A DNA stretch of 64,000 bases, taken from NCBI GenBank assembly GCA_022482495.1, contig JAKVPA010000004.1, positions 124,001 through 188,000 on the forward strand, read 5' to 3'. This stretch comes from Sphaerochaeta sp. GTDB lineage: Bacteria > Spirochaetota > Spirochaetia > Sphaerochaetales > Sphaerochaetaceae. The position numbers and the translations under genes were made by a program. This document shows positions 50,631 through 58,676 of this stretch, in pieces. Position 1 is the stretch's first letter. Each line of letters opens with the position of its first letter. The notes beneath the pieces were generated by a model. It worked only from the letters and a program-made list of their open reading frames with translations. It searched no databases and was not told the DNA's origin.

Positions 50631-53600
50631 ACACCATTGAGGAACTTGCCGGTTTGATCGGCAAACGACTGGACCCCGACCAGATGCGCGCCGTCACCAC
50701 CTTGGGGGGGAACCTGGTGGTCAGCGCCGGCGCCGGTTCGGGGAAGACCACCGTCCTGTCGTTCCGATACTTGAATTTGTTGTTGCATGGCGTCCATGCC
50801 GATGAGATCCTGGCGTTGACGTTTACCGAGAAGGCGACGTTGGAGATGCAGAGCCGCATCGGGGCCTTGGTCAAACGGTTCAGTACGGATACGCGGTTGG
50901 ACGAAGAGACCCGCCGCCTGTTTCTGACGGAATGGAACGACCATTTTCCCAAAGCGTCCATTTCCACGCTGGACGGGTTCTCTTCAAAGATCCTTCGCAG
51001 CGACCCGTATCGCTATGGCTTGACGGCGGACTACGTTCCGGAGGCGGAATGGGGAGGACAGAACGAACAGGAAGCGCGGCTTCTGGCCCGCTCGATGCTC
51101 TCTGCCGTCGCCACGGATGCCGGGGCGCGCCTGTTTGCCTCACGATACAAGCCGCAGGCCGCGGTTGACCTGTTGGTTACGTTGGCGCTCCGCTCGTTCC
51201 ATCTTCCCCACCGTATCCCACAAGACTTGACGCTCCAGGTCAAAACTGCCGTTGAAGGAATGCGGGATGATGCCCGGCGGCAGATGGATCAGGCGTCGTC
51301 CCAAATCGTGAAGATTGCGGAAGAAGGGGCTGCCGTGGGCAAGACCGCTTCCGATGTCATTTCCCTGATGCAGGATCTGGAGAAAAAGCGGGAAGCATCT
51401 GGGGACGACGCGGCATGGGAGCAAATCCTCAGGCAGGTCTCCTGGCCTCGCAAGCCCTCCGGAAAAGGCGCAAACCAGGAAATCGGGGAAGCGTACACGG
51501 AATTCCGGACGGCGTGCGCCCAATTCCTTACCGCAGGAGAAGGGTTGCAGCATCAAGCCGATCTTGAGATGATGGTGGATTTCCTTTCCCGCTACGAAGA
51601 GGCGTTCCAACGCACCAAGCGGAGTACGGGAGTGCTGACGTTCCGGGATGTCGCAGCCCTTGCCATCGAACTGCTCACGACCCAACCGGCGTTGCGGCGT
51701 TCCTACGTCCACCGGTTCAAGGCCATCATGATCGATGAGTTCCAGGATGACAACGAACAGCAGAAACAGTTGTTGTACCTGCTCTCCGCGAAAGACTCGT
51801 TCGACGGGGTGGGGATTCCCTCCGCGGCGGATATTCTGGACGACCGCTTGTTCTTCGTCGGGGATGAGAAGCAGTCCATCTACCAGTTCCGGGGCGCCGA
51901 TGTGGCGGTGTTCAAGCGATTGTCCGAGGAACTCGGGTCGGGACCGGCCATCCAATTGTCCACCAACTACCGCACCGAGCCAGGGTTGATCGACCTGTTC
52001 TCCACATTGTTCTCCCAGGTGATGCGTCCCAGTGAAAACCTGTATGAGGCGGCCTTCTCCTCCCTGAAGGGAAGAGCTCCGACGCCAGGGGTGCAGGGAA
52101 GCCTTACCGTGATGATCAAACCGGAGGATTCGGGAGAGAAGAATGATGACGAGGAAGCGCAGAACGCTGACTGTGAGGCGTATGCCGTGGCAGAGCGGAT
52201 CCACCAGATGCTCACTACCGACCTTGCCTTGATCCCTGATGGGAACGGAGGTGTTCGGCGTCCGCTTCCCCATGACATCGCCCTGCTGCTTCGGACCGGC
52301 ACCCACCAGATGAGTTTCGAGCGGGCGTTCAAGGCATGGAACATTCCGTACACCATGTCCAAGGTGTCCCGTTCGTTGATGTTGGAGGCGCCGTCCAATG
52401 ACATGTATGCATTGCTGCAGTGTCTCGTCTATCCGGAGGACCGCATCGCGTTCCTCTCCGTGCTCCGCAGCCCGTTCTGCCCGCTTTCCGATCATGAGGT
52501 GTTCCAGGTGATGGATGATCCGAAGATGGCGTTCGACGCGACGGTCCTGCCGGACAACCCGGGCTACCAGGAGTGTTGCCGGCGGTACCAGGAAACAAAG
52601 GAGTTCGCCCGATCTTCGACGCTTCCCGCGTTGATCCAGCATCTGTGGTTCGATCTCGGCTATCGATCCTACTATCTGGAGCATCCTGGCTACCACGCCT
52701 ATCTGGATCATTACGACTATCTGTACCGTCTTGCGGAACAGGCTCAGGCCAACGGAGAGTCGCTGGCGACGTTCCTGGATGATCTCAGGCCGTTTTTGGG
52801 GACGTCTGACGCGATGAATACGGATGGCAGCGAGGTGCTCACCGAGGGGAAGGAAGGAGTCCAGATCATGACGGTCCACGGGGCGAAGGGACTGGAATTC
52901 CCCATCGTCTTCGTCTCCTGTTTCTCCGATGGCGCCAATCGGAAGGAGGGGGATTACTTTACCGTGGGATCGGAATGTGTGCCGTACTATGATGCCATTC
53001 CGGAGCGGTATGAAGGTGTGGGGACGCTGTTCCGGGACAAGGAGCAGGAAGAAGCGGAGCGGACCGCGGAGACCAAGCGTATCCTGTACGTGGCGATGAC
53101 TCGTGCCGAGTATCATCTGGTCTGCAGTGGTTTTCATGGGAACCGGGCACAGAAAGGAAACACGTTGGAGTGGTTGGAAGCGGGATACGGCATCACCTAC
53201 GATGAACAGGCCAAGGCCTATCGGTGCGCAACCTCCGGGGTGAACGTCCAGGTGATCTCCCCGGTGACCCCGCAGCAGTTGTTCGTCGACCGGAACGTAG
53301 CGCCTTTGCGTCCGGAGATTGCGGCGTTCTACCAAGGATCGCATCCGGATCTCGTTCCCGCCCGCCAGTACGTCGCGGCGACCCAGTTCGCGCCGGAAGC
53401 CCCCCATACGGCATCCGCCGTGCCGTTCCCGCCGTTGGCAAGCGATAGCGTCCTGCAGGATGCGTTGGAGCGGCATCCCGATGCCATCACGTTGTGGGGG
53501 ACATTCGTCCATAATCTGGTGGAGGCGCGGATGCGGGACCCTTCCGCTCCTGCACTTCCGTTATTGCCTCCCGGTCTTGCGGAGTTGGATGAGAAGTCAT

Positions 53601-53959
53601 GGAACCTCTTGGTCTCCGATGGGGAGCGGCTCTGTGGAGCGTTCCTTGCCCAACCGTGGTATCTGTCTGAGGTCGCGCCGTATCCGGTGGAGACGGAGGT
53701 GCGGTTCTTCTCCCATGAAACGATGGATGGGGAGGCTGTGGTGGTGGAGGGCGCGGTGGATGTACTGGTGCATCGGCCGGACCATCTGCTGGTGCTGGAT
53801 TTCAAAACGGACCGGTTGGATGACGCGGTTGTCCATGCCGGGCAATTAGGGTTGTACCGGAGGGCGATGGAGCGGGTGTATCACCAGAAGGTGCGTACCG
53901 CAATCGTGTACCTCAGGGATTCCGCATCCCCCCGGTGGATCGAAGGAGAGGCGGAATGA
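50627..53959 (+). CDS. addA: AddA-like UvrD-family helicase/nuclease
   Basis: 1110 residues from ATG 50627 (AAGGAGG upstream; overlaps the addB stop). SF1A helicase motifs: Q motif LDPDQMRAV, Walker A SAGAGSGKTTVL near 32-43, TFTEKAT, IMIDEFQDDNEQQ, GDEKQSIYQFRGADV, TVHGAKGLEFPIVF and VAMTRAEYHL. The C-terminal RecB-type nuclease domain ends LLVLDFKTDRLDDAVVHAGQ, with the catalytic Asp near 1058. By family it unwinds and cuts DNA ends, loading RecA. The next gene overlaps by 4 bases. Confidence 0.9.
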   Translation: MNTIEELAGLIGKRLDPDQMRAVTTLGGNLVVSAGAGSGKTTVLSFRYLNLLLHGVHADEILALTFTEKATLEMQSRIGALVKRFSTDTRLDEETRRLFLTEWNDHFPKASISTLDGFSSKILRSDPYRYGLTADYVPEAEWGGQNEQEARLLARSMLSAVATDAGARLFASRYKPQAAVDLLVTLALRSFHLPHRIPQDLTLQVKTAVEGMRDDARRQMDQASSQIVKIAEEGAAVGKTASDVISLMQDLEKKREASGDDAAWEQILRQVSWPRKPSGKGANQEIGEAYTEFRTACAQFLTAGEGLQHQADLEMMVDFLSRYEEAFQRTKRSTGVLTFRDVAALAIELLTTQPALRRSYVHRFKAIMIDEFQDDNEQQKQLLYLLSAKDSFDGVGIPSAADILDDRLFFVGDEKQSIYQFRGADVAVFKRLSEELGSGPAIQLSTNYRTEPGLIDLFSTLFSQVMRPSENLYEAAFSSLKGRAPTPGVQGSLTVMIKPEDSGEKNDDEEAQNADCEAYAVAERIHQMLTTDLALIPDGNGGVRRPLPHDIALLLRTGTHQMSFERAFKAWNIPYTMSKVSRSLMLEAPSNDMYALLQCLVYPEDRIAFLSVLRSPFCPLSDHEVFQVMDDPKMAFDATVLPDNPGYQECCRRYQETKEFARSSTLPALIQHLWFDLGYRSYYLEHPGYHAYLDHYDYLYRLAEQAQANGESLATFLDDLRPFLGTSDAMNTDGSEVLTEGKEGVQIMTVHGAKGLEFPIVFVSCFSDGANRKEGDYFTVGSECVPYYDAIPERYEGVGTLFRDKEQEEAERTAETKRILYVAMTRAEYHLVCSGFHGNRAQKGNTLEWLEAGYGITYDEQAKAYRCATSGVNVQVISPVTPQQLFVDRNVAPLRPEIAAFYQGSHPDLVPARQYVAATQFAPEAPHTASAVPFPPLASDSVLQDALERHPDAITLWGTFVHNLVEARMRDPSAPALPLLPPGLAELDEKSWNLLVSDGERLCGAFLAQPWYLSEVAPYPVETEVRFFSHETMDGEAVVVEGAVDVLVHRPDHLLVLDFKTDRLDDAVVHAGQLGLYRRAMERVYHQKVRTAIVYLRDSASPRWIEGEAE

Positions 53960-54651
53960 CCAAGCAGGCGGTGGAGGCGTGTCTGCTCCGGGGTGTCTGT
54001 GGCGGGCTGGTCGTCCATCAATGGGATGGGAAGGCGGAGATGGTTCTCTCCGATCGTCCGCTCAATCGTTCCTCCGTTCCCTTATGGCACGAGGAGATGG
54101 CATCACGCTGTTCCCAGAGCCTGTTGTATCCCGCCACGGTGGGGTTCTCTGATGGATCAGCCTTTTCACTGGGGACCAACTACGATGAGGCGTGTTCCGC
54201 TCTGGGCGTCTCCTCAATCTTTGATCTTCCTCCCAGCGACGCGATGGAAGACGTGGTGCGGGACAAGGTGGCCATTTTGTTCGGGTGTCCTGCAACACTT
54301 GTCCGGCTTCTGCACGAGATGGGAGCGTTTCTGGTTCTGGTCGGAGAGGGTTCCCAGGAGCTTTCTTTCTCGTTGAACGAGGAGGCGTGCATCACCGTGT
54401 CGCTTGCCCATCCGGATGATGGGGCGTTGGTCGACTGGCTTGCATCCCAGACGGGTGGCGCCGACTTCGTGGTCCGGCATGGATCCCCTGTCGATGCCGA
54501 TCTCCCTTCGATGATGGAGCTGTGCGGAGGAATCACATTCTCTCTGATGGGAGAGGAAGACCATACCGCACCATCAGGTGTGGTACGGATTCCCTTGGGG
54601 GATCCCAAACGGATGATGCGGGATATCTGCGGAGTGTTCCGAAGAATCTGA
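53956..54651 (+). CDS. Unknown third gene of the addBA operon
   Basis: 231 residues from ATG 53956 (ATGA overlap with the addA stop; GGAGAGGCGGA upstream). It has no recognisable catalytic motif. The pattern of strands and helices in the second half (FLVLVGEGSQELSFSL; ITVSLAHPDDGALVDWLA; GITFSLMGEEDH; APSGVVRIPLGDPKRMM) resembles the topology of YrdC/Sua5 proteins, but the basic ATP/tRNA-binding residues (KxR, SxN) are missing. That likeness is weak and only inferred. Tight coupling suggests a role in the AddAB complex or its control. It converges with the aminotransferase gene 2 bases away. Confidence 0.65.
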   Translation: MTKQAVEACLLRGVCGGLVVHQWDGKAEMVLSDRPLNRSSVPLWHEEMASRCSQSLLYPATVGFSDGSAFSLGTNYDEACSALGVSSIFDLPPSDAMEDVVRDKVAILFGCPATLVRLLHEMGAFLVLVGEGSQELSFSLNEEACITVSLAHPDDGALVDWLASQTGGADFVVRHGSPVDADLPSMMELCGGITFSLMGEEDHTAPSGVVRIPLGDPKRMMRDICGVFRRI

Positions 54652-54653
54652 TT

Positions 54654-55886
54654 TCAGCCAAGGGCCTTCACGGCCCGTTCCATCCGTTTCAAGGCTCCGA
54701 TGATGTTCTCTCTCCGTACTCCGTAGTTGAACCGGACGAACTGCCGGTAGGAGTTTCCGCCAAACCAGGTTCCGTCATTGACGGCCACCGAAGCTCGTTG
54801 TCCGAAGAACCGGCTGAGAAGACCTCCCGCCGGGGATTTCTCGGGATCGTACAGGTCGGGGTTTGCCATGGCGTCCTGCTCGACCATCGGAAGGATTGGC
54901 GCGCAGTCAATGAATCCGATGAACGATGCCTGGGGGCGGATGAACGTCAGAGAGGGAAGGTGCTGGCGGAAGTACGATTCGATGGTATCGCAGTTGCCTT
55001 CCAGGTAAGGGATCAACTCCATCAGCCAGGGATAGCCGGAACGATAGGCGGCGATGGCGGCTGTGGTGGAGAAGAACGAAGTCTCGCCGCTGAACAGCTG
55101 GGACATCCTTCTCCGGAGTGTCTTGCGGATCATCTCGTCATGGGTCACGACGACGGAGAAATGCTCGCCGGCGATGTTGAACGTCTTGGATGGCGCCATG
55201 CAGGTGACGGCGCGCACATCATAGTTGTCCGCCACTTCCAGAAGCGGAACGTGGTGCCCAAAGGCCAGGTCTGCGTGGATCTCGTCACAGATGATCATCG
55301 TGTGGTGCTTCTTGGCGATCTCGCAGAGCCTCTGGAGATCCGCTTCGGGAAAGTCCACGCCGGAGGGATTCTGTGGGTTGCAGAAGATGATCATCTTGGC
55401 ATTCTGGCAAAGAAGGTCCAACGCCTCCCAATCCAAGGAGAACCGGTGGGTGGGGGAATCATAGGTCAACGGCCAGCCGACGAGGGTGCGCTCCAGATTC
55501 TTCACGATGCGGATGAACGGCTGGTAGGCGGGCATCGGCACGATGACTCCGTCTCCCGGCTGGGTCAGCGTCTCCACCATCATGGCGATGCTGGTCAGCA
55601 TTCCCTGGCAGATGACCACCTCTTCTTGTGGAACGGTCCAGCCGTGACGCCGCTGGGCCCAGGCGCAGAAGGTCTCACGGTTCCCATCGAAGTGGGGGTA
55701 TCCGTAGGTGCCGCTTTCCGCCGCCTTGACCATTTCCTGCTGGATCTCCGGCGCGACACGGAAATCCATGTCTGCCACCCAGAAGGGTTCCGCGTTTCGG
55801 TTCCCCGCGATGGACGCGATGGCGTCCTCGTTCCATTTGACGGAAAGCGTGCCTTTCCGGTTCACTGCTTGATCAAAATCATACAT
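54654..55886 (-). CDS. PLP-dependent C-S lyase/aminotransferase (MalY/PatB type)
   Basis: 410 residues from ATG 55886 (AGGAAGTGAAC upstream); the GTG at 55892 lies too close to the ribosome site. Fold-type I aminotransferase: WVADMDFRVAPEI and YGYPHFDG near the start (MalY/PatB hallmarks), FCNPQNPSGV, CDEIHADL, the PLP Lys in APSKTFNIAG, and FVRFNYGVRREN with the carboxylate Arg. It probably cleaves cystathionine or cysteine to a thiol, pyruvate and ammonia; transaminase activity cannot be excluded. Just downstream (2 bases) of a flavodoxin/ferredoxin gene in a unit led by aroA. Confidence 0.9.
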   Translation of the reverse strand: MYDFDQAVNRKGTLSVKWNEDAIASIAGNRNAEPFWVADMDFRVAPEIQQEMVKAAESGTYGYPHFDGNRETFCAWAQRRHGWTVPQEEVVICQGMLTSIAMMVETLTQPGDGVIVPMPAYQPFIRIVKNLERTLVGWPLTYDSPTHRFSLDWEALDLLCQNAKMIIFCNPQNPSGVDFPEADLQRLCEIAKKHHTMIICDEIHADLAFGHHVPLLEVADNYDVRAVTCMAPSKTFNIAGEHFSVVVTHDEMIRKTLRRRMSQLFSGETSFFSTTAAIAAYRSGYPWLMELIPYLEGNCDTIESYFRQHLPSLTFIRPQASFIGFIDCAPILPMVEQDAMANPDLYDPEKSPAGGLLSRFFGQRASVAVNDGTWFGGNSYRQFVRFNYGVRRENIIGALKRMERAVKALG

Positions 55887-55888
55887 GT

Positions 55889-56665
55889 TCACTTCCTGAT
55901 GGCATCAAACCCGCTGCGTGGGTTGGGATAGCTTGCCGTCTTGTGGTGCGGTCCGTATCCGATGGCGGATACCGGACAACCAAGAAGACAGGCGAAACAG
56001 GCCAGACAATCCGGTCCGAACTGGGGCTTCCCTCCATCCGTCTGGGTGATGTTCTTGTTCGGGCATAATCGTACGCACTTGCCGCACCTGATGCAAGCGT
56101 CACTTGCCGAAAGACGTTCTCCATAAGAACGGTATTCCTCGTAGGAGATGTGGGCCAGTACATTCTTGAGGGATTTGCCCAACGGCAGTTTCATCGATGG
56201 TCGGATCTTCTCTGCTTTGATGTCCTGGATGATCCGCTGGATCTTCCGGTCCGCCTTGTCGTAGATGGCCTCATACTTCGCTCCTGTGGCGATGGAGAAC
56301 AGTGGGACGTACGTGTCAGGGAGCTTGACGGTGTTCTGGTAGCTGGACAGGCATCCGATGTTCTGCAGGAGCATCTCCGTGCCCATCGGGGCATAGCCGG
56401 AGAGTCCTCCGTAGGTGTGAATGCAAAAGAGGTATCCGATATCCTTAAGGTTGGTCTGGGAAAGCTGGCTGGTGATGAACTCGCTGGTCACCCGCGGGGT
56501 GACCCAGGAGTAGATCGGGCTGATGATGCCGATCCGTTCGGTGATCTCCACCGGGCCGGAATGGGGAAGCAGGACGATGGTGGTCTCCCCCAATGCGTCG
56601 GCGATCTTCCTGGCGACGTAGTAGCTGTTTCCCGTTGCGCTGTAGACGAACAAGGTGGTCTGCAT
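55889..56665 (-). CDS. EFR1-type flavodoxin/ferredoxin fusion protein
   Basis: 258 residues, GAAGGAGGCGTGAG before the ATG, overlapping the end region of aroA. The N-terminal half is flavodoxin-like (LFVYSATGNSYYVARKIADAL, an FMN-phosphate loop of the SATGNS type). The C-terminal 75 residues hold two 4Fe-4S sites: CIRCGKCVRLCPNKNI and CLACFACLLGCPVSAIGYG. These proteins carry electrons between flavin and FeS partners in anaerobes. The partner is unknown. It lies 2 bases before the C-S lyase gene start. Confidence 0.9.
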   Translation of the reverse strand: MQTTLFVYSATGNSYYVARKIADALGETTIVLLPHSGPVEITERIGIISPIYSWVTPRVTSEFITSQLSQTNLKDIGYLFCIHTYGGLSGYAPMGTEMLLQNIGCLSSYQNTVKLPDTYVPLFSIATGAKYEAIYDKADRKIQRIIQDIKAEKIRPSMKLPLGKSLKNVLAHISYEEYRSYGERLSASDACIRCGKCVRLCPNKNITQTDGGKPQFGPDCLACFACLLGCPVSAIGYGPHHKTASYPNPRSGFDAIRK

Positions 56666-56666
56666 C

Positions 56667-57929
56667 TCACGCCTCCTTCAGGGAGTCCATCAGGGTGAAG
56701 AACGTGGGGAATGTGACGCCGGCGGCGTCGGTCCCCCTGATGGTCACCGCTTCCGGAACGCCGATGCTGCAGACGGCGAGCGCCATGATCACGCGATGAT
56801 CCCCGTGTCCGTCACAAATTCCTCCGTGAAGCGGATGCCCGTGATGGATCGTCATGCCATCCGGCCTCTCCGTGATGGAGGCGCCAAGCTTTTCCAGCTC
56901 CTCCCGCATCACGGCGATCCGGTCGGTCTCCTTGATTCTTGCCTGGGCGACGTTGGAGAAGGTCACATCTTCGGATGCGTAGCATGCCGTAACCGCAAGG
57001 ACAGGAAGTGCGTCGGGCATGTCATTCAGGTCGAAGACGCCCCCTGCAAGCGGTCCTTTTCTGCTGACCGTCACGGCGTGTTGGTTCCATTGGATGGCGC
57101 ATCCCATCTGGGAGAGGATATCCAGGATCCGTTTGTCACCCTGGATGTCGTTGGGATCCAAGCCATCCACCGTGATGGGGCCGCCTGCGATGGCCGCCAT
57201 GCAGAGGAAGAATGACGCGCTGCTCCAGTCTCCCGGGATGGAAGCACCCACCAGGGGAATGAACCGCTGGCCGCCGGGAATGACGGCGTGTTGCCAGTCG
57301 GTGCGGATGGACAGTTTGATGCCCTGGTGTTCCAACCAGCCCAATGTGAGGCCGACGTACGGCTTCTCGTACAGGAGCGGGACGTCGATCATGCTCTCGC
57401 CCTGGGCGAGCGGACAGGAGAGGAGCAGGCTGGACAGATACTGGCTGGTCGGGCAGGAGATGGAACAGGATCCACCTGTCAGCGGCCCTTTGATGGAAAA
57501 AGGCGGATACGCTCCGTTCTGCCGGGTGATCGTCGCCCCAAGGCTTTCGTAGGCATCAAGCAGTGGTCCGACCGGCCGTTTTTTCAATTGCTCGTCTCCG
57601 GTGATCGTCATACGTACTCCCAGAGACGCAACCAGTCCGGTTGCCAGGTACAGGGTGGTGCCGCTGTTCTGGGCGTCAAGCACCATTCCTTCCTGGGGAT
57701 GGAGATGGGTGCTGTCGATGGTCAGACGCTCTCCGTGGGAGGAGAATTCGGCCCCCAACGTTTCGCAGATCTGGCGGCAGGCCAGCGTGTCGTTGCTTTC
57801 CAACGCACCGGTCACCGTGCTGATGCCTTGAGAGAAGGTTGCAATGAGGTATGCCCTGATCGTCTGGCTTTTGGAGCCGGGAACCAATACGCGGCCCCGT
57901 GGTACACATGGGTGAAAAGTTCTGTCCAT
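56667..57929 (-). CDS. aroA: 5-enolpyruvylshikimate-3-phosphate synthase
   Basis: 420 residues from ATG 57929; a frame extension to 58085 lies in the lipoprotein gene and is spurious. It condenses shikimate-3-phosphate with PEP in aromatic amino-acid synthesis. Motifs: GSKSQTIRAYLIA (GSKS), LDAQNSGTTLYLATGLV (NSGT), the Arg segment KKRPVGPLLDAYESLGA, SISCPTSQYLSSLLLSCP, GDWSSASFF, and RIKETDRIAVM. No Shine-Dalgarno: TATAGT ends 7 bases before the ATG. It heads a minus-strand unit with the flavodoxin and C-S lyase genes. Confidence 0.95.
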   Translation of the reverse strand: MDRTFHPCVPRGRVLVPGSKSQTIRAYLIATFSQGISTVTGALESNDTLACRQICETLGAEFSSHGERLTIDSTHLHPQEGMVLDAQNSGTTLYLATGLVASLGVRMTITGDEQLKKRPVGPLLDAYESLGATITRQNGAYPPFSIKGPLTGGSCSISCPTSQYLSSLLLSCPLAQGESMIDVPLLYEKPYVGLTLGWLEHQGIKLSIRTDWQHAVIPGGQRFIPLVGASIPGDWSSASFFLCMAAIAGGPITVDGLDPNDIQGDKRILDILSQMGCAIQWNQHAVTVSRKGPLAGGVFDLNDMPDALPVLAVTACYASEDVTFSNVAQARIKETDRIAVMREELEKLGASITERPDGMTIHHGHPLHGGICDGHGDHRVIMALAVCSIGVPEAVTIRGTDAAGVTFPTFFTLMDSLKEA

Positions 57930-57936
57930 AGCAAAG

Positions 57937-57965
57937 ACTATACCGGAAAACGGGATGCTAGTTAA
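57937..57965 (-). promoter_or_regulatory. Leaderless-type promoter of aroA
   Basis: On the minus strand: TTAACT (57965-57960), 17 bases, TATAGT (57942-57937), then 7 bases to ATG 57929. It overlaps the 3' end of the secreted-protein gene. Confidence 0.6.
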
Positions 57966-58548
57966 GCGAGAGAGAGACGGAAATCTTGCCGGTGTAGTCG
58001 TCTTTCGGCGCATTGGCCAATGCCTCAGCGTCTGGGCCGAACGAAACGGCATAACTGCCGTACTTTGGGTTCGCTTCCGAACCACCCGCGGTAATGGTGA
58101 AGCTGATGGGCGTTGAGGTGGTGGATGCCGTGTCGTAGGTTTTGTCGCCGATGGTCAGGACGTAGTTGATCGTATAGGAATTGGCCTTTGCGTTCTCCGC
58201 GGAGGCAAGCGGTTGCGCGGAGACGTTGATGGTGTATGCTGAAGGGGTGGTGGAATAGTAGGAGAAATACCCTTTGACATCATCCTTGGTGGTTTCTTCC
58301 GTCAACGAGAAGGCCGTGAGATCGGCAAAGGCCGCTTTCAGGCCATCCTTGATGTTTCCACCGCGAGACATCAGGGAATCTTTCATCGTGGAGATGTCTT
58401 TGGAGGTGAACCCGATCAATACAGAATCAGAGCTGGTCGAAGGCGCGGTGAAACGCAAGGTAAGTGTCGCTGACGTATCGTCTCCCGCCATGATGGGGGA
58501 GAGGGATGCCAGCAACAGGCAGATGAGGATGATCAGGTTGCGTTTCAT
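57958..58548 (-). CDS. Secreted Ser/Thr-rich protein, unknown
   Basis: 196 residues from ATG 58548 (AGAGGTACT upstream). Signal peptide MKRNLIILICLLLASLSPIMA, cleaved by signal peptidase I before GDDTSA. The mature part is rich in Ser, Thr, Ala and Tyr with alternating strands (ATLTLRFTAPSTSSDSVLIGF; SYTINYVLTIGDKTYDTAST; GSYAVSFGPDAEAL) and looks like an all-beta domain. No Cys, no enzyme motif. Its strong promoter and AT-rich upstream region suggest high or regulated expression. Function unknown. Confidence 0.75.
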   Translation of the reverse strand: MKRNLIILICLLLASLSPIMAGDDTSATLTLRFTAPSTSSDSVLIGFTSKDISTMKDSLMSRGGNIKDGLKAAFADLTAFSLTEETTKDDVKGYFSYYSTTPSAYTINVSAQPLASAENAKANSYTINYVLTIGDKTYDTASTTSTPISFTITAGGSEANPKYGSYAVSFGPDAEALANAPKDDYTGKISVSLSLN

Positions 58549-58557
58549 AGTACCTCT

Positions 58558-58586
58558 ACAATAGCGGAGCGGCATACTTGTGTCAA
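58558..58586 (-). promoter_or_regulatory. Strong promoter of the secreted-protein gene
   Basis: On the minus strand: consensus TTGACA (58586-58581), 17 bases, TATTGT (58563-58558), then 9 bases (with AGAGG) to ATG 58548. Just upstream lies TGGCA-AGAG-TGCCA (58592-58605), a perfect 5-bp inverted repeat placed like an activator or repressor site. Confidence 0.65.
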
Positions 58587-58620
58587 GCGAGTGGCAAGAG
58601 TGCCAAATGAAAGAAAGCAG

Positions 58621-58676
58621 ATCGATAGATAGTAGAAAATAAGTACTTTATATATAAATAATAAAATAATTTTAAC
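58621..58676. other. AT-rich stretch in a GC-rich setting
   Basis: Nearly all A/T for about 55 bases (for example TTTATATATAAATAATAAAA), about 35-90 bases upstream of the secreted gene's -35 and directly after the ApbE stop codon (58677). It may act as a UP-type promoter element, a curved DNA or nucleoid-protein site, or simply as spacer. Confidence 0.5.

Noticed and set aside
51140-53512. 790-codon open frame antisense to addA
   Set aside because: It has no ribosome site or domain, and the helicase motifs on the plus strand are all present.
58581-58605. Possible CIRCE heat-shock operator (GAGTGCCAA half)
   Set aside because: Only one half-site resembles the TTAGCACTC-N9-GAGTGCTAA element; the other half does not.
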